Source: Phycisphaerae bacterium (lineage in GTDB: Bacteria > Planctomycetota > Phycisphaerae > UBA1845 > Fen-1342). Taken from it: 48,170 nt of DNA. A program made the position numbers and the translations under genes. The DNA lies in the NCBI GenBank assembly GCA_030612705.1, contig JAUWNI010000015.1, positions 1 to 48,170 of the forward strand. The letters run 5' to 3'. Below, piece by piece: positions 24,490-33,130 of the stretch (position 1 is its first letter; each line of letters begins with the position of its first letter). The notes under the pieces are model-generated. The model worked only from the letters and a program-made list of their open reading frames with translations, did not search any database and was not told the DNA's origin.

Positions 24490-26217
24490 CGATGAACTCA
24501 TTCCTGTTATGAGTATAGGCTGAGACAAGCAGGGGTTGGGCGTACAAGTGGTGCCGTCGCCCTGGTATTGACCCTCGGCATTATTACAATCGGATTCGGT
24601 TATGAGCTCACAGGAATAGTCTTCGAAGCAGCAGGCGCCGAGCGGCGGTTGCGGACAAGGGTTCGGATCGCATGGGGTGTTATCACCCTGGTATACGCCT
24701 TCCGCGTCGCCGCAATTCTCCGCTGACATGACTTCGCAGTGCCCATCCTCGAAACAGCAAGCACCTCTAGTGCACGGCTGGCAGGTGAGCGTGGCAACGT
24801 AGTCATTGTTGCCGTCGCAGGGCATCTCGTATTCGACGTATGGGAAAACGATGGCGTAGTACGTGCCGGGGCCAACGCATTGTGAAATGCTGACCGCATC
24901 ACACTCCTCCCCCACGGCGGACGGCATGAAACCGCCGGTCCAGTTGTCGCAATTCGGGTCGCCGGGCACTTCTTGTTCGGCGAAGGCGATGAAGACGCCG
25001 AATTCGGCTTCGACGGTAAAGGTGATCTCGGTATCTTCGGTTACGATGATCTCGTACCAATCAATGTCGGCGGACATCATATTGGGCTCGTTGGGCTCGT
25101 TGGGCTCGTTGGGTTCGCCGAAATCATAAGTCATCCAGGATGTGCCGCAGACGGTCTCGCCGCAGGTGATGGGCTCAAAGGAGAAAGTATTCCCAAAGCA
25201 ACCGGCGTTAGTGCTTTCGCCGCAGGGCTCGCCTTCTGGGCGCGCTTCGGCGGGGCAGAGCACGAAGCAGTCGGGGCACATGTCGCACGTGGTGTCGGGA
25301 CCGAGCCATAGACCATCGACGCACTCGTCCTCGGTCAGGATTTCGCAGTAGGCTTCAGGATAGCAGCAAGCACCGGTCGGCGGCGGAGCCACGATGATTA
25401 CATAGCCGGGCGCGGGTTCGGCGCGGATCAGGTCGTCGCCATCCCGGAGTTGAGCGAGGATAAGGTAAGTCCCAGGAGAGACCTCGCTGGTGTTCCAGAT
25501 GACGGTGGTGCGGTCAGCCGCTAAGACGTCTTCGAGAATGGCGATTTCGTTTTCGTTGTCCAGGATGCTGTCCGGATCGGCAAAGGCGGATACGCGGGCG
25601 TCCTCGGAGGCATTGGTTGTGACGATATCGAAGGTTACCGGGTCGCCGGGGTCGATGATAACGTCCTGATCCAGGCCCTCGATGGTGATGGTGGGCGGGG
25701 GTGGAGGGGCCTCATCATCGTGCTGATCGTCGTCGGGCACATCTTGTCCGCTATCGTCGGGCGGCAATGCGAGTGTGAAGTCGATAATGTCACCCGGGGA
25801 GAAGTCCTGGCCGATGCGCAAGACTTGCGGGTCCATGGCAGCGGGCGGCTCGCCGAGGAAGGTCGCTTCGATTCGGACGATATCGGCACGGTCGGGACCG
25901 ATCACGATAGAGTCGGTGGTTGCCAGGATGCGCCGGAGGGAGAAATGGACTTCCCGGCCGATCAGCTCCATCGTGACGAGGCAGTCGGCGTCGCGCTGAG
26001 TGGGGTTGGAGAGACGGACTTTGATAGGTGCTTGCGAGGCGGCGGGTGAGTCCCGGGCCGGAGCGTTGGGGTCCGAGATATTATCGGGCGCAACGTCCCC
26101 CACGGACGGTGTGCCGGTTCCCGGGATTGACATGAACTGGACGAAATCCGTCAGCGAGAGTGTGCAGCCGACGAGGAACCCGAGCATAACGATCAGTGCA
26201 TAACGTGGCTTGAACAT
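24487..26217 (-). CDS. Cys-repeat surface lipoprotein
   Basis: A 576-residue lipoprotein. From the ATG at 26217 the sequence is MFKPRYALIVMLGFLVGCTL, a lipoprotein signal with lipobox LVGC, so this start is preferred over the frame's first GTG at 26292. The middle includes a DPDSILDNENEIAILEDVL segment typical of beta-sandwich domains and a four-fold EPN repeat. The C-terminal part has three copies of a Cys motif: GACC, about six residues, C, then C...G.y.GdgT.C.pnPC (GACCYPEAYCEILTEDEC; GACCFEDGHCEVMSAENC; GACCFEDYSCELITESDC). These resemble small disulfide-rich modules common in planctomycete exported proteins. Function unknown. Confidence 0.7.
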   Translation of the reverse strand: MFKPRYALIVMLGFLVGCTLSLTDFVQFMSIPGTGTPSVGDVAPDNISDPNAPARDSPAASQAPIKVRLSNPTQRDADCLVTMELIGREVHFSLRRILATTDSIVIGPDRADIVRIEATFLGEPPAAMDPQVLRIGQDFSPGDIIDFTLALPPDDSGQDVPDDDQHDDEAPPPPPTITIEGLDQDVIIDPGDPVTFDIVTTNASEDARVSAFADPDSILDNENEIAILEDVLAADRTTVIWNTSEVSPGTYLILAQLRDGDDLIRAEPAPGYVIIVAPPPTGACCYPEAYCEILTEDECVDGLWLGPDTTCDMCPDCFVLCPAEARPEGEPCGESTNAGCFGNTFSFEPITCGETVCGTSWMTYDFGEPNEPNEPNEPNMMSADIDWYEIIVTEDTEITFTVEAEFGVFIAFAEQEVPGDPNCDNWTGGFMPSAVGEECDAVSISQCVGPGTYYAIVFPYVEYEMPCDGNNDYVATLTCQPCTRGACCFEDGHCEVMSAENCGDAEGVYQGDNTPCDPNPCPQPPLGACCFEDYSCELITESDCNNAEGQYQGDGTTCTPNPCLSQPILITGMSSS

Positions 26218-26475
26218 GGCTAAACCCAGCTTAAGGAGCCAAATCGAAGACATCAGCGGCAAAATTGCCGCCGCCCATAGCCACCCCTTCACAGTTACGG
26301 TGTTGCTCCTGTTCCCTTACGTTAGCCGCGGTTGCGGCGGAGGTCAATGAGAATCCCGGTTGCGACAGGTTCTTGTGTTGGCGATAGTTACGGCCTTAGG
26401 CAACAATTTGATTCGAGCCGTGCCGATGGTATATCATCCCTGGTAGGAATGCGATTCGCGTATGGGAGTTTAGCC

Positions 26476-27582
26476 GTGAACCATCGTCTGATAGTAAGTG
26501 CGGTCTTCACGTTGTACTTTGGCGGGTTTATCGTGCCGGCTGTCCACGGGCAGAGCAGCACGGCGGCGCGGCGTAATCGGGCAGCGTCGCAGTCGGCATC
26601 GATGCGGCTCGGTCGGGTGGGGGGATTAAACACAGGGCGGTACGGCGACGTGCAACGGCTGACAAACGTTTCGAGGGGGGGGCTCGATCCCGTTGGGGCT
26701 GGGCTGACGCAGCCGAATTACTTCGGAGCGGGGTGGCAGATCGGGCGTCTGCGGCAGCCGGCACTGCCGCAGGCTTTCATGCTCAACAGGCCGGGAATGC
26801 GGATGCAGCAGACGCAGTCCCTCTGGGCGTCGGCGTTGCGAGGAGTTCAAAGACGGGATATCGAGTCGGCATCCCGTTTGGAGGCGTCACTTCGGCTCAC
26901 GGTGCCGCTAACCGGCATCGGTTCGACGGCGATTCGGTTGCCGAACCGGCCGTACTTTGTACCGGAGCAGACGGGGACCGCGTTTCACGATTTCTTTGGA
27001 TTAAGGCCGACCGAAGCCGAGCCGGTGTCCGACATGCCGGTCCCGGATGAAGATTGGGTTGGGCTGCTCGAGCGGCAGAACGAGGAGCTTTTTCTACAGA
27101 AGAAGACCGAGGCGCTCGCGACCTTCAAGGCGGCGACACGGGAAGGTGTGGAGAATCGCTACGAGCGGCTGTCCGAGGCGCGGTGGGCGTTGCGCGGTGT
27201 TCGCGACCTGTTGCCCGAAGAGCACGTTCCGTGTTTATTGTTGCTCCACATTGCGTTGGAGAAGAACCAATTACAGTCGGCGATCACGTATCTGGAGGAT
27301 GTAGTCAAGCGACACCCGGCGGTGTTCGTCGAGCGGGCAGATATCGAGTCGTACTTTGGCGATCCGACATTGATCGAGCAGACGGCACGCCGATACCTAA
27401 GGATTGGCGACACGAGCTCGTCGCCGGAGTACTACGCACTACAAGCATACTGCGCGTGGGTTATAAATGATCCGGTCCGGCTCCGGGAGGCGCTGGATCG
27501 GATGATGGCAGACGATCTGGAACAGCAACTGACTTGGAGACTCGACGCGGTTCGCCACGCACTCTCGGCTGCGGTAAAATAA
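26476..27582 (+). CDS. Secreted protein with helical repeat C-terminus
   Basis: A 368-residue exported protein. The start is set at GTG 26476 (GGGAG 8 bases upstream), which gives a clean signal peptide, MNHRLIVSAVFTLYFGGFIV before PAVHGQ; an earlier in-frame ATG at 26332 would bury it. Residues 30-170 are low-complexity and basic. From about 190 the sequence is helical and resembles TPR-like repeats (EALATFKAATREGVENRYER, CLLLLHIALEKNQLQSAITY, YYALQAYCAWVINDPVRLRE). No family name is assigned; it may act as a periplasmic scaffold. The next gene lies about 100 bp downstream on the same strand. Confidence 0.7.
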   Translation: MNHRLIVSAVFTLYFGGFIVPAVHGQSSTAARRNRAASQSASMRLGRVGGLNTGRYGDVQRLTNVSRGGLDPVGAGLTQPNYFGAGWQIGRLRQPALPQAFMLNRPGMRMQQTQSLWASALRGVQRRDIESASRLEASLRLTVPLTGIGSTAIRLPNRPYFVPEQTGTAFHDFFGLRPTEAEPVSDMPVPDEDWVGLLERQNEELFLQKKTEALATFKAATREGVENRYERLSEARWALRGVRDLLPEEHVPCLLLLHIALEKNQLQSAITYLEDVVKRHPAVFVERADIESYFGDPTLIEQTARRYLRIGDTSSSPEYYALQAYCAWVINDPVRLREALDRMMADDLEQQLTWRLDAVRHALSAAVK

Positions 27583-27685
27583 CGTCCCGCGAATCGATAC
27601 CCCTGGGAAAAAAGTGGGGGAAATCGGGCGGCGGGATGGAGGCCGGGAAGCTGCGAATCCGCGTTTTTTCTACGAAGACATCGAT

Positions 27686-29677
27686 ATGAATAGTGAAAAC
27701 CAATTCGTGTTTGCAGGTAAGTGGACCGAATGGGTGCGCGGTCACCGTATGCCGGCAACTACCTGTGGGCATCTGGCACTCTTCGCGGTGAGTTGGCTGA
27801 TGGCGTTCGGGCTGGCGTACAACTTCCACAATATGCTGGATGTGAATGGGTGGTTTTGGAACTTATTTCTGCGGTTACTGCCGGCCGTGCTGGTGGTCAA
27901 GGCGCTGGTCTTCTGGGCAATGGGTTTGTATCGGGGGTCCTGGCGTTACGTCAGCATGCGCGACGTGATGCAGGTGACCAAGGCGTCGTTTATCAGTTTT
28001 GCCTGGCTATTCGCGATCTACTTCGGCCTGGTCAACGTTGAGGAGACGGCGTTGACGCTGGGCTTCGAGGGCTTCAAGTTCGAGCCGTTCGGCGGGCTGA
28101 ACTTTCCCGATTCGGTTCTGATTCTGGATTTCGTGGGGACGATCGTGCTAATTTGCGGAGCGCGGTTCGCGGTTCGGCTATACCACGAGGAGATTCAGCC
28201 GCTGGCGGAGGGGACCGCGCCCAAGCTGCTGATTCTGGGGGCGGGAGATGCCGGCGAGAACGTCGTCCGCGAGATTCTGCGTTTGCCGGTGTTGCAGTAT
28301 CGGGTGGTGGGCTTTTTGGATGACGAAGAGTCGACGTGGGGGACGCAGATACACGGAGTCGAAGTTCTGGGGGGAATCGACAAGACCAAGGAGACCTGTG
28401 ACGAGTATGCCGTCGACGAGATTCTGATCGCGATGCCGTCGGCAACGCGGAAGCAGGCCCGGCGAGTGGTCGAGCTTTGCCAGGGAACGAACCTGCGGTT
28501 CAAGACGCTGCCGGCGATCGCGGATCTGATTACGGGCCGCGCGCAGGTTCAGCAGATTCGCGACGTGGACATCAACGACCTGCTGGGGCGGGCGCCGGTC
28601 GAGCTGGATACCGCGGGGATCGCCGAGTTCATCGACGGACGAGTGGTGATGGTGACCGGGGCGGGCGGGTCGATCGGCTCGGAGATGTGCCGTCAAGTGG
28701 CGCGGTTTCGGCCGGAGAGGTTGTTGCTGGTCGAACAGGCCGAGCAGAATCTGTTCGAGATCGACCGCGAGTTGCGGGCGAATTTCCCCGACATCGACGT
28801 GTTGCCGTATATCGCGGATATCGGCGATGCCGAGCGGTTGGACTGGATCTTCGAAAAGGAACATCCGACGGTGGTGTTTCACGCGGCGGCGCACAAGCAC
28901 GTTCCGATGATGGAGCTCAACCCCGGCGAAGCGCTCAAGAACAACATCCTGGGAACCCGGACGGTTGCGGATGCGACGGCAAAGTACGGCTGTGAAAAGT
29001 TCGTGATGATCTCGACCGATAAGGCGGTCAACCCGACGAGCATCATGGGGGGATCGAAGCGCATTGCCGAGATGTATATCCAGGCGCTCAACGAGCGCGT
29101 GGAGACGCAGTTTGTCACCGTGCGGTTCGGGAACGTGCTCGGCAGTAGCGGGAGCGTCATCCCGATCTTCAAGGAGCAGATCGCGAACGGCGGGCCGGTG
29201 ACCGTCACTCATTCCGAAATGGTGCGCTTCTTCATGACGATTCCAGAGGCAGCGCAACTCGTGTTGCAATCGGCGTCGATGGGCCATGGCGGCGAGATAT
29301 TTGTGCTCGACATGGGCGAGCCGGTCAAGATCGTCGACCTGGCCCGCGATCTGATCACGCTGTCCGGGTTCCGTCCGGGCGAGGACATCGAGATTAAATA
29401 CGTCGGCGTGCGGCCGGGGGAGAAACTGTACGAGGAGTTGGCGATCGAGGGCGAAGACGTATCGCGCACCGCACATTCGAAGATCGGGATCTGGCAGAAA
29501 CGATCCGAAGACTGGGATGAACTGCTTAAAACCATGGATGGCTTGCTCGCGGACGCGGATTCGCTTGATCGAGAGCAAACCCGGCAGCGACTGAAGGAAG
29601 CGGTGCCGGAGTTTTATCTAGTAACGCCGCCGGCCAACAGGAATAATAGCGGCAAGAGCACGGACGAGGCGGCATAG
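27686..29677 (+). CDS. WbpM/FlaA1-type UDP-sugar 4,6-dehydratase, membrane-bound
   Basis: A 663-residue polysaccharide biosynthesis enzyme with the full CapD/WbpM/PglF layout: four N-terminal membrane helices, a first Rossmann-like domain (KLLILGAGDAGENVVREIL) and the SDR dehydratase domain (VMVTGAGGSIGSEMCRQ at about residue 320; AAAHKHVPMMELNPGEALKN; STDKAVNPTSIMGGSKR near 444-460 with the Met-x3-Lys form of the catalytic motif). It would convert UDP-GlcNAc to the 4-keto-6-deoxy sugar, the first step towards bacillosamine- or QuiNAc-like sugars. The ATG at 27686 is the natural start; the frame is open from 27614. No partner aminotransferase is nearby. Confidence 0.9.
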   Translation: MNSENQFVFAGKWTEWVRGHRMPATTCGHLALFAVSWLMAFGLAYNFHNMLDVNGWFWNLFLRLLPAVLVVKALVFWAMGLYRGSWRYVSMRDVMQVTKASFISFAWLFAIYFGLVNVEETALTLGFEGFKFEPFGGLNFPDSVLILDFVGTIVLICGARFAVRLYHEEIQPLAEGTAPKLLILGAGDAGENVVREILRLPVLQYRVVGFLDDEESTWGTQIHGVEVLGGIDKTKETCDEYAVDEILIAMPSATRKQARRVVELCQGTNLRFKTLPAIADLITGRAQVQQIRDVDINDLLGRAPVELDTAGIAEFIDGRVVMVTGAGGSIGSEMCRQVARFRPERLLLVEQAEQNLFEIDRELRANFPDIDVLPYIADIGDAERLDWIFEKEHPTVVFHAAAHKHVPMMELNPGEALKNNILGTRTVADATAKYGCEKFVMISTDKAVNPTSIMGGSKRIAEMYIQALNERVETQFVTVRFGNVLGSSGSVIPIFKEQIANGGPVTVTHSEMVRFFMTIPEAAQLVLQSASMGHGGEIFVLDMGEPVKIVDLARDLITLSGFRPGEDIEIKYVGVRPGEKLYEELAIEGEDVSRTAHSKIGIWQKRSEDWDELLKTMDGLLADADSLDREQTRQRLKEAVPEFYLVTPPANRNNSGKSTDEAA

Positions 29678-29721
29678 AGCCAGGCGAAGGGGGAATCACC
29701 TTCCAAGTAAGATAGACCGGA

Positions 29722-30606
29722 TCAGATTCTTCTGTTCAACTGTTTGTACGCCGCTTCCACAACGTTTTGCAGCAGCATCGCGACGGTGACGGGGCCGATC
29801 CCGCCGGGGACGGGGGTGATGGCCGAGGCGATTTTAGCAGCCGCGCCAAAATCGACGTCCCCGATTGTTTTGCGCACTATGTTCCCATTCGCATCACGCT
29901 CCCGGATCGAGTTGATCCCGACATCGATCACGACCGCGCCTTGCTTGATGTGCTCGGCACCGATGATGTGCGGCTTGCCGACCGCGACAACCAGGATGTC
30001 GGCGTTGCGGGTGTGGGCGTGCAGGTTGCGGGTGGCGATGTGGCAGGCGGTGACGGTTGCCATCTGCGTCGTCAGGAACATCGAGATCGGCCGCCCGACA
30101 ATGCGGCTCTGCCCGACGACGACGGCCTCGGCCCCGCGGATTTCGACGCCGCTACGGCGAATCATCTCCATCACCGCCAACGCCGTACACGGTGCGATGA
30201 TCGGCACGTCGTAGAACAGCAAGCCGATGTTGGCGGGGTTGACGCCTTCGACGTCCTTGTACGGGTCGATACGGTACTGGGCGGCGGCGGGATCGATGCT
30301 CGCGGGCATGGGTAATTGCAGCATGATGCCGGTGACGTTCGGATCGGCGTTGAGCCGGTCGATTTCAGCCAGCAACCGCGCCTGCGTGGTGGATTCGGGC
30401 AGTTCGACCAGTTCGTGCTGCACGCCGGCCTGGAGGCAACGTTTGCGTTGCGAATCGGCATAGATGCGGGCGGCGCGGTCGCTGCCGATCAGGATCGCGC
30501 AGAGGCGGATCGGACCGTACCGCACGGTGTAGGAAGCGATCTTCGCGCTGACCTCGTTGCGGATCTCAGCGGCGATTGCCTTTCCATCGAGAATGTTTGC
30601 CGGCAT
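29722..30606 (-). CDS. folD: FolD: methylenetetrahydrofolate dehydrogenase/cyclohydrolase, with active-site substitutions
   Basis: A 294-residue FolD, which interconverts 5,10-methylene-, methenyl- and 10-formyl-THF. Diagnostic parts are present: GIMLQLPMPASIDP, the NADP-binding GAEAVVVGQSRIVGRPISMF, GAVVIDVGI and ITPVPGGIGPVTVAMLL. Two catalytic positions differ from E. coli FolD. The Lys of YVASK (E. coli K54) is Gln53 in YADSQRK, and the Asp of KDVDG (E. coli D121) is Glu120 in KDVEGVNP. The Lys is known to be important for the cyclohydrolase step, so this protein may be a subfamily with altered balance of activities. The start at 30606 has GAGG 7 bases upstream. Confidence 0.9.
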   Translation of the reverse strand: MPANILDGKAIAAEIRNEVSAKIASYTVRYGPIRLCAILIGSDRAARIYADSQRKRCLQAGVQHELVELPESTTQARLLAEIDRLNADPNVTGIMLQLPMPASIDPAAAQYRIDPYKDVEGVNPANIGLLFYDVPIIAPCTALAVMEMIRRSGVEIRGAEAVVVGQSRIVGRPISMFLTTQMATVTACHIATRNLHAHTRNADILVVAVGKPHIIGAEHIKQGAVVIDVGINSIRERDANGNIVRKTIGDVDFGAAAKIASAITPVPGGIGPVTVAMLLQNVVEAAYKQLNRRI

Positions 30607-30683
30607 CAATTGCCCTCGTCGCGAGAAGCGATCATCGCTCGGATGCCGTGTACTTTCAAGGTAACAGTTCAGCCGTTTGCAAC

Positions 30684-30851
30684 AAGCTTTCAGCAATCAG
30701 CTTTCAGCGGTCAGCCATTCGCGTCGTGGGGCGGGCGGGTGCCTTGCCTTGGTCATGTTCCCGCGCCGCTTTCAATAACGCATTATTTGCGAAATATGGT
30801 CGCCGGCGCTCGTCTTTCGGCTGATCGCTGATTGCTGACCGCTGAATGCTT
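30684..30851. repeat. Inverted pair of TCAGC-unit runs
   Basis: A 33-base run at 30684-30716 (units like TTTCAGCAATCAGC) faces a 33-base run at 30819-30851 (units like GCTGATTGCTGACC), its approximate reverse complement, across about 100 bp. The 330-bp spacer 30607-30936 has no gene. Confidence 0.65.
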
Positions 30852-30936
30852 ACCTTTCAAGTTCGCGCGTATGGTCGAGGCTCATCCGGCGGGACGTTCC
30901 CTAGACCTGCAATCTTGATGCTCGCCCATACCCACG

Positions 30937-31626
30937 CTACGTATTGCGGTCGCGCTCCGGCTGCTCCTCCTTGGTTGGCTTTGAATCCTCATCGTCAGGA
31001 TCACCGGGCGGTTCGTGTACATCCGGCCGGCGTTTGGGTGTGAAAGAGGTGCGTGCGTCAAAGGGAAGCTCGTCCTTGACGCTCGGCTGTGTGTCCGTGA
31101 TGGCCGACAGCAGCCGGTGTGGGTGCCCGCCGGTCTGAAAGAGAAGCAATGTAATCATGGCGAGGATGATGACCGCGACGGTCGCCGTGACGTGCCGGCG
31201 CACGCTTTTGTGCTGTTCGCCCCCTCGTCGCGGCTTCGGCCGCCGCGCGGTCGGCCGTGGCGGAGTACCCGTGGTCAGTCGCGGCATGGGAGTGGCAAGT
31301 CGCGGCTTGATCCCGTTCTGCACCAGGATGCGGCGGATGACCTCGGCGCCCCAATGCTTCTCGATCGTCCAGTTGTAACCGTTGTCATGACGTGGTAATC
31401 GTTGAGGCGAACCGTTTCCGCTCTGAAGCGGGGCGGCGCTTGGCCGGCCGCGTTGCAAGGCGATGGCGCGTACACGTCCGGTGTGAGCGTAGCGGCAGAC
31501 TATCGAGGCCACCTGCGACTGCGCCTGTTCGAAGCGATTGAAATAGTAACCGACGGCCACGACGACGCGTACATCCAGCGCCACGATCAGGCGGTAAACA
31601 TCCCCCGATGTCGTTTCAATCCCCAT
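30937..31626 (-). CDS. Uncharacterised single-pass membrane protein
   Basis: A 229-residue frame. Residues 1-60 look folded (SGDVYRLIVALDVRVVVAVG), then NWTIEKHWGAEVIRRILVQN, a Pro/Arg-rich basic stretch, one membrane helix (VTATVAVIILAMITLLLF at about 148-165) and an acidic, proline-rich tail (EPPGDPDDEDSKPTKEEQPE). Basic residues before the helix suggest the N-terminus is cytoplasmic. The ribosome binding site is weak. Overlapping plus-strand frames exist but lack such features. No family was recognised. Confidence 0.5.
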   Translation of the reverse strand: MGIETTSGDVYRLIVALDVRVVVAVGYYFNRFEQAQSQVASIVCRYAHTGRVRAIALQRGRPSAAPLQSGNGSPQRLPRHDNGYNWTIEKHWGAEVIRRILVQNGIKPRLATPMPRLTTGTPPRPTARRPKPRRGGEQHKSVRRHVTATVAVIILAMITLLLFQTGGHPHRLLSAITDTQPSVKDELPFDARTSFTPKRRPDVHEPPGDPDDEDSKPTKEEQPERDRNT

Positions 31627-31755
31627 CGATCTCGGTTCCCAGCATGCTTACGTGTTATGTTCGTTGCCCGTCTGCTCGGTAGCGACCGAACGAATGGCTA
31701 AGGCGGGGAGCTTAGCATGGATGCCTCGATCCGAAAAGTCGGTGGTCTTTCCAGT

Positions 31756-31825
31756 CATTCCGACGGTGTGACCATATTTGGTGACGACCGGGGTGGCACG
31801 AAAAATGGTCACACTCCATTCCGAC
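31756..31825. repeat. 52-bp inverted-repeat element flanked by 9-bp direct repeats
   Basis: CATTCCGAC occurs at 31756-31764 and again at 31817-31825. Between them lies a 52-bp segment with terminal inverted repeats GTGTGACCAT (31766-31775) and ATGGTCACAC (31805-31814). The layout is that of a tiny MITE with target duplication. Confidence 0.6.
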
Positions 31826-31864
31826 CGCCCGCAAAGTTCTTCAACGGACTTGCGACTTGGGACA

Positions 31865-32767
31865 CTAACGCAGCCGCTCTTCGAATGTTGCTTCGTAACC
31901 GTTGCCGGCTTGGCGAAAGATCACGCAGCGCACGCCGTCCGGCTCGACGTAAACCTTGACGAACGTGCTCCTGGTCCCCGGGTCGCCATTGCCGCGGGCG
32001 TGGCCGCAGTCGATTTGCCATACGCCGTTGATCTTCGTGACCGACGCGTCGTGCGTGTGTCCACAGAAATAGGCGACGACCTGGTATTCGCGCAGCAGTG
32101 TCCAGAAGCGATGGTTGTTCTCCGCATACTTGTCGAGCGAACTGCCGCGATGACGGACACGACCGTTGTCGAGATCGGGCACCGAAACCGCCGGCTCGTG
32201 CCCGAAAACGAATATAAACGGCAGGTCATTGTCGGCGAGGTCTTCGGCCAGCCAATTGCATAGCGCCGGAACAACGTCGCCGTCGGTGCCGACGTCACTG
32301 CTGCCGTCGTAGTACTGGTTGAGCACCACGAAGTGGGCGTTCCGGTAGTCGAACGAGTAGCACGTTTCCTCGGCTCCGGGCGGGCCGCTCCGGACGATTC
32401 CGGGCAGTGTCTTGCCGTTACGGTTGAGCTCGCGGAGATACGGCATGTAGTCGGGCTGGTCGAGTTCGTGATTTCCGACGACGGGATACATGACGTATTC
32501 GGGGCCGAGAATCGCGTCGAGCGTGGCCCGGACGCGCTCCGGCGGGTCGAGATCGCCGGGCACAACCATGAATGCTCCGGGGCCCAGGTCGCGGATCGCC
32601 GTGCAGGCACCCTCGAAGTATTGCGGCCCGGTATATTCCGGCGGTGTGTAGTTGCGCATGTCGGCGGCAACGTCGAAGTGGAAACCGCGCGGCGGCGCGC
32701 AACCAGTAACGACTGATAGAACAAGTGCGACCGTAGTTGCAACGAGGATACGCGTTTGAAGTGACAT
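31865..32767 (-). CDS. Metallophosphoesterase lipoprotein
   Basis: A 300-residue calcineurin-like phosphoesterase. The ATG at 32767 (AAGGA upstream) opens a lipoprotein signal, MSLQTRILVATTVALVLSVV then TGCAPP. Metal-ligand motifs are VPGDLDPPERV (GD), YPVVGNHELDQ (GNHE), FVFGHEPAV and AYFCGHTHDAS (GHTH). The first Asp motif is altered (FHFDVAADM instead of DxH). It would act outside the cytoplasmic membrane on a phosphoester of unknown identity. A longer frame to 32905 runs into a repeat and is not used. Confidence 0.8.
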   Translation of the reverse strand: MSLQTRILVATTVALVLSVVTGCAPPRGFHFDVAADMRNYTPPEYTGPQYFEGACTAIRDLGPGAFMVVPGDLDPPERVRATLDAILGPEYVMYPVVGNHELDQPDYMPYLRELNRNGKTLPGIVRSGPPGAEETCYSFDYRNAHFVVLNQYYDGSSDVGTDGDVVPALCNWLAEDLADNDLPFIFVFGHEPAVSVPDLDNGRVRHRGSSLDKYAENNHRFWTLLREYQVVAYFCGHTHDASVTKINGVWQIDCGHARGNGDPGTRSTFVKVYVEPDGVRCVIFRQAGNGYEATFEERLR

Positions 32768-32797
32768 TATTTCCTTTCCGAAGTAGTCTCGGCCTCT

Positions 32798-33102
32798 TGG
32801 CGCAATTGGCGCTCTTGGAGGGGTCCGTGACACAATCTGTGGGCGTTTCTTGCCCGAGCTTTGGCCAAATCTGCCCCGGAGGGGCATCTGAACGTAGCCC
32901 AGCACGAAGTGCTGGGGTAGGTCATTGAGAGCACCATTGAGTCCCAGAGGGACGATTGAAGCTTCAGTCGTCCCTCCGGGACTCGCTTTCTCGACGTCGC
33001 ACGAGTCCCAGCACTGCGTGCTGGGCTACACTCACTTCGTCCCTACGGGACGGCCGCGTCCCGCAGATTGTTTCACGGACCCCTCTTGGAGTCTTGGCGT
33101 TT
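32798..33102. repeat. Composite nested inverted repeat
   Basis: Three levels of symmetry: outer arms GGTCCGTGACACAATCTGTG (about 32821-32840) and CGCAGATTGTTTCACGGACC (33063-33082); middle arms TAGCCCAGCACGAAGTGCTG (about 32896-32915) and CCCAGCACTGCGTGCTGGGC (about 33007-33026), each also a hairpin; and a central hairpin around GATTGAAGCTTCAGTC. CTCTTGGAG...CTTGGCG phrases lie at both edges. It fills the spacer before ubiE, and no gene was seen. Confidence 0.7.
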
Positions 33103-33130
33103 TCTAGCGTTGTAGTACAACCGCTTTCGG

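Noticed and set aside
28178-29578. 466-codon minus-strand frame opposite the sugar dehydratase
   Set aside because: Shadow of a well-supported gene; no recognisable domain.
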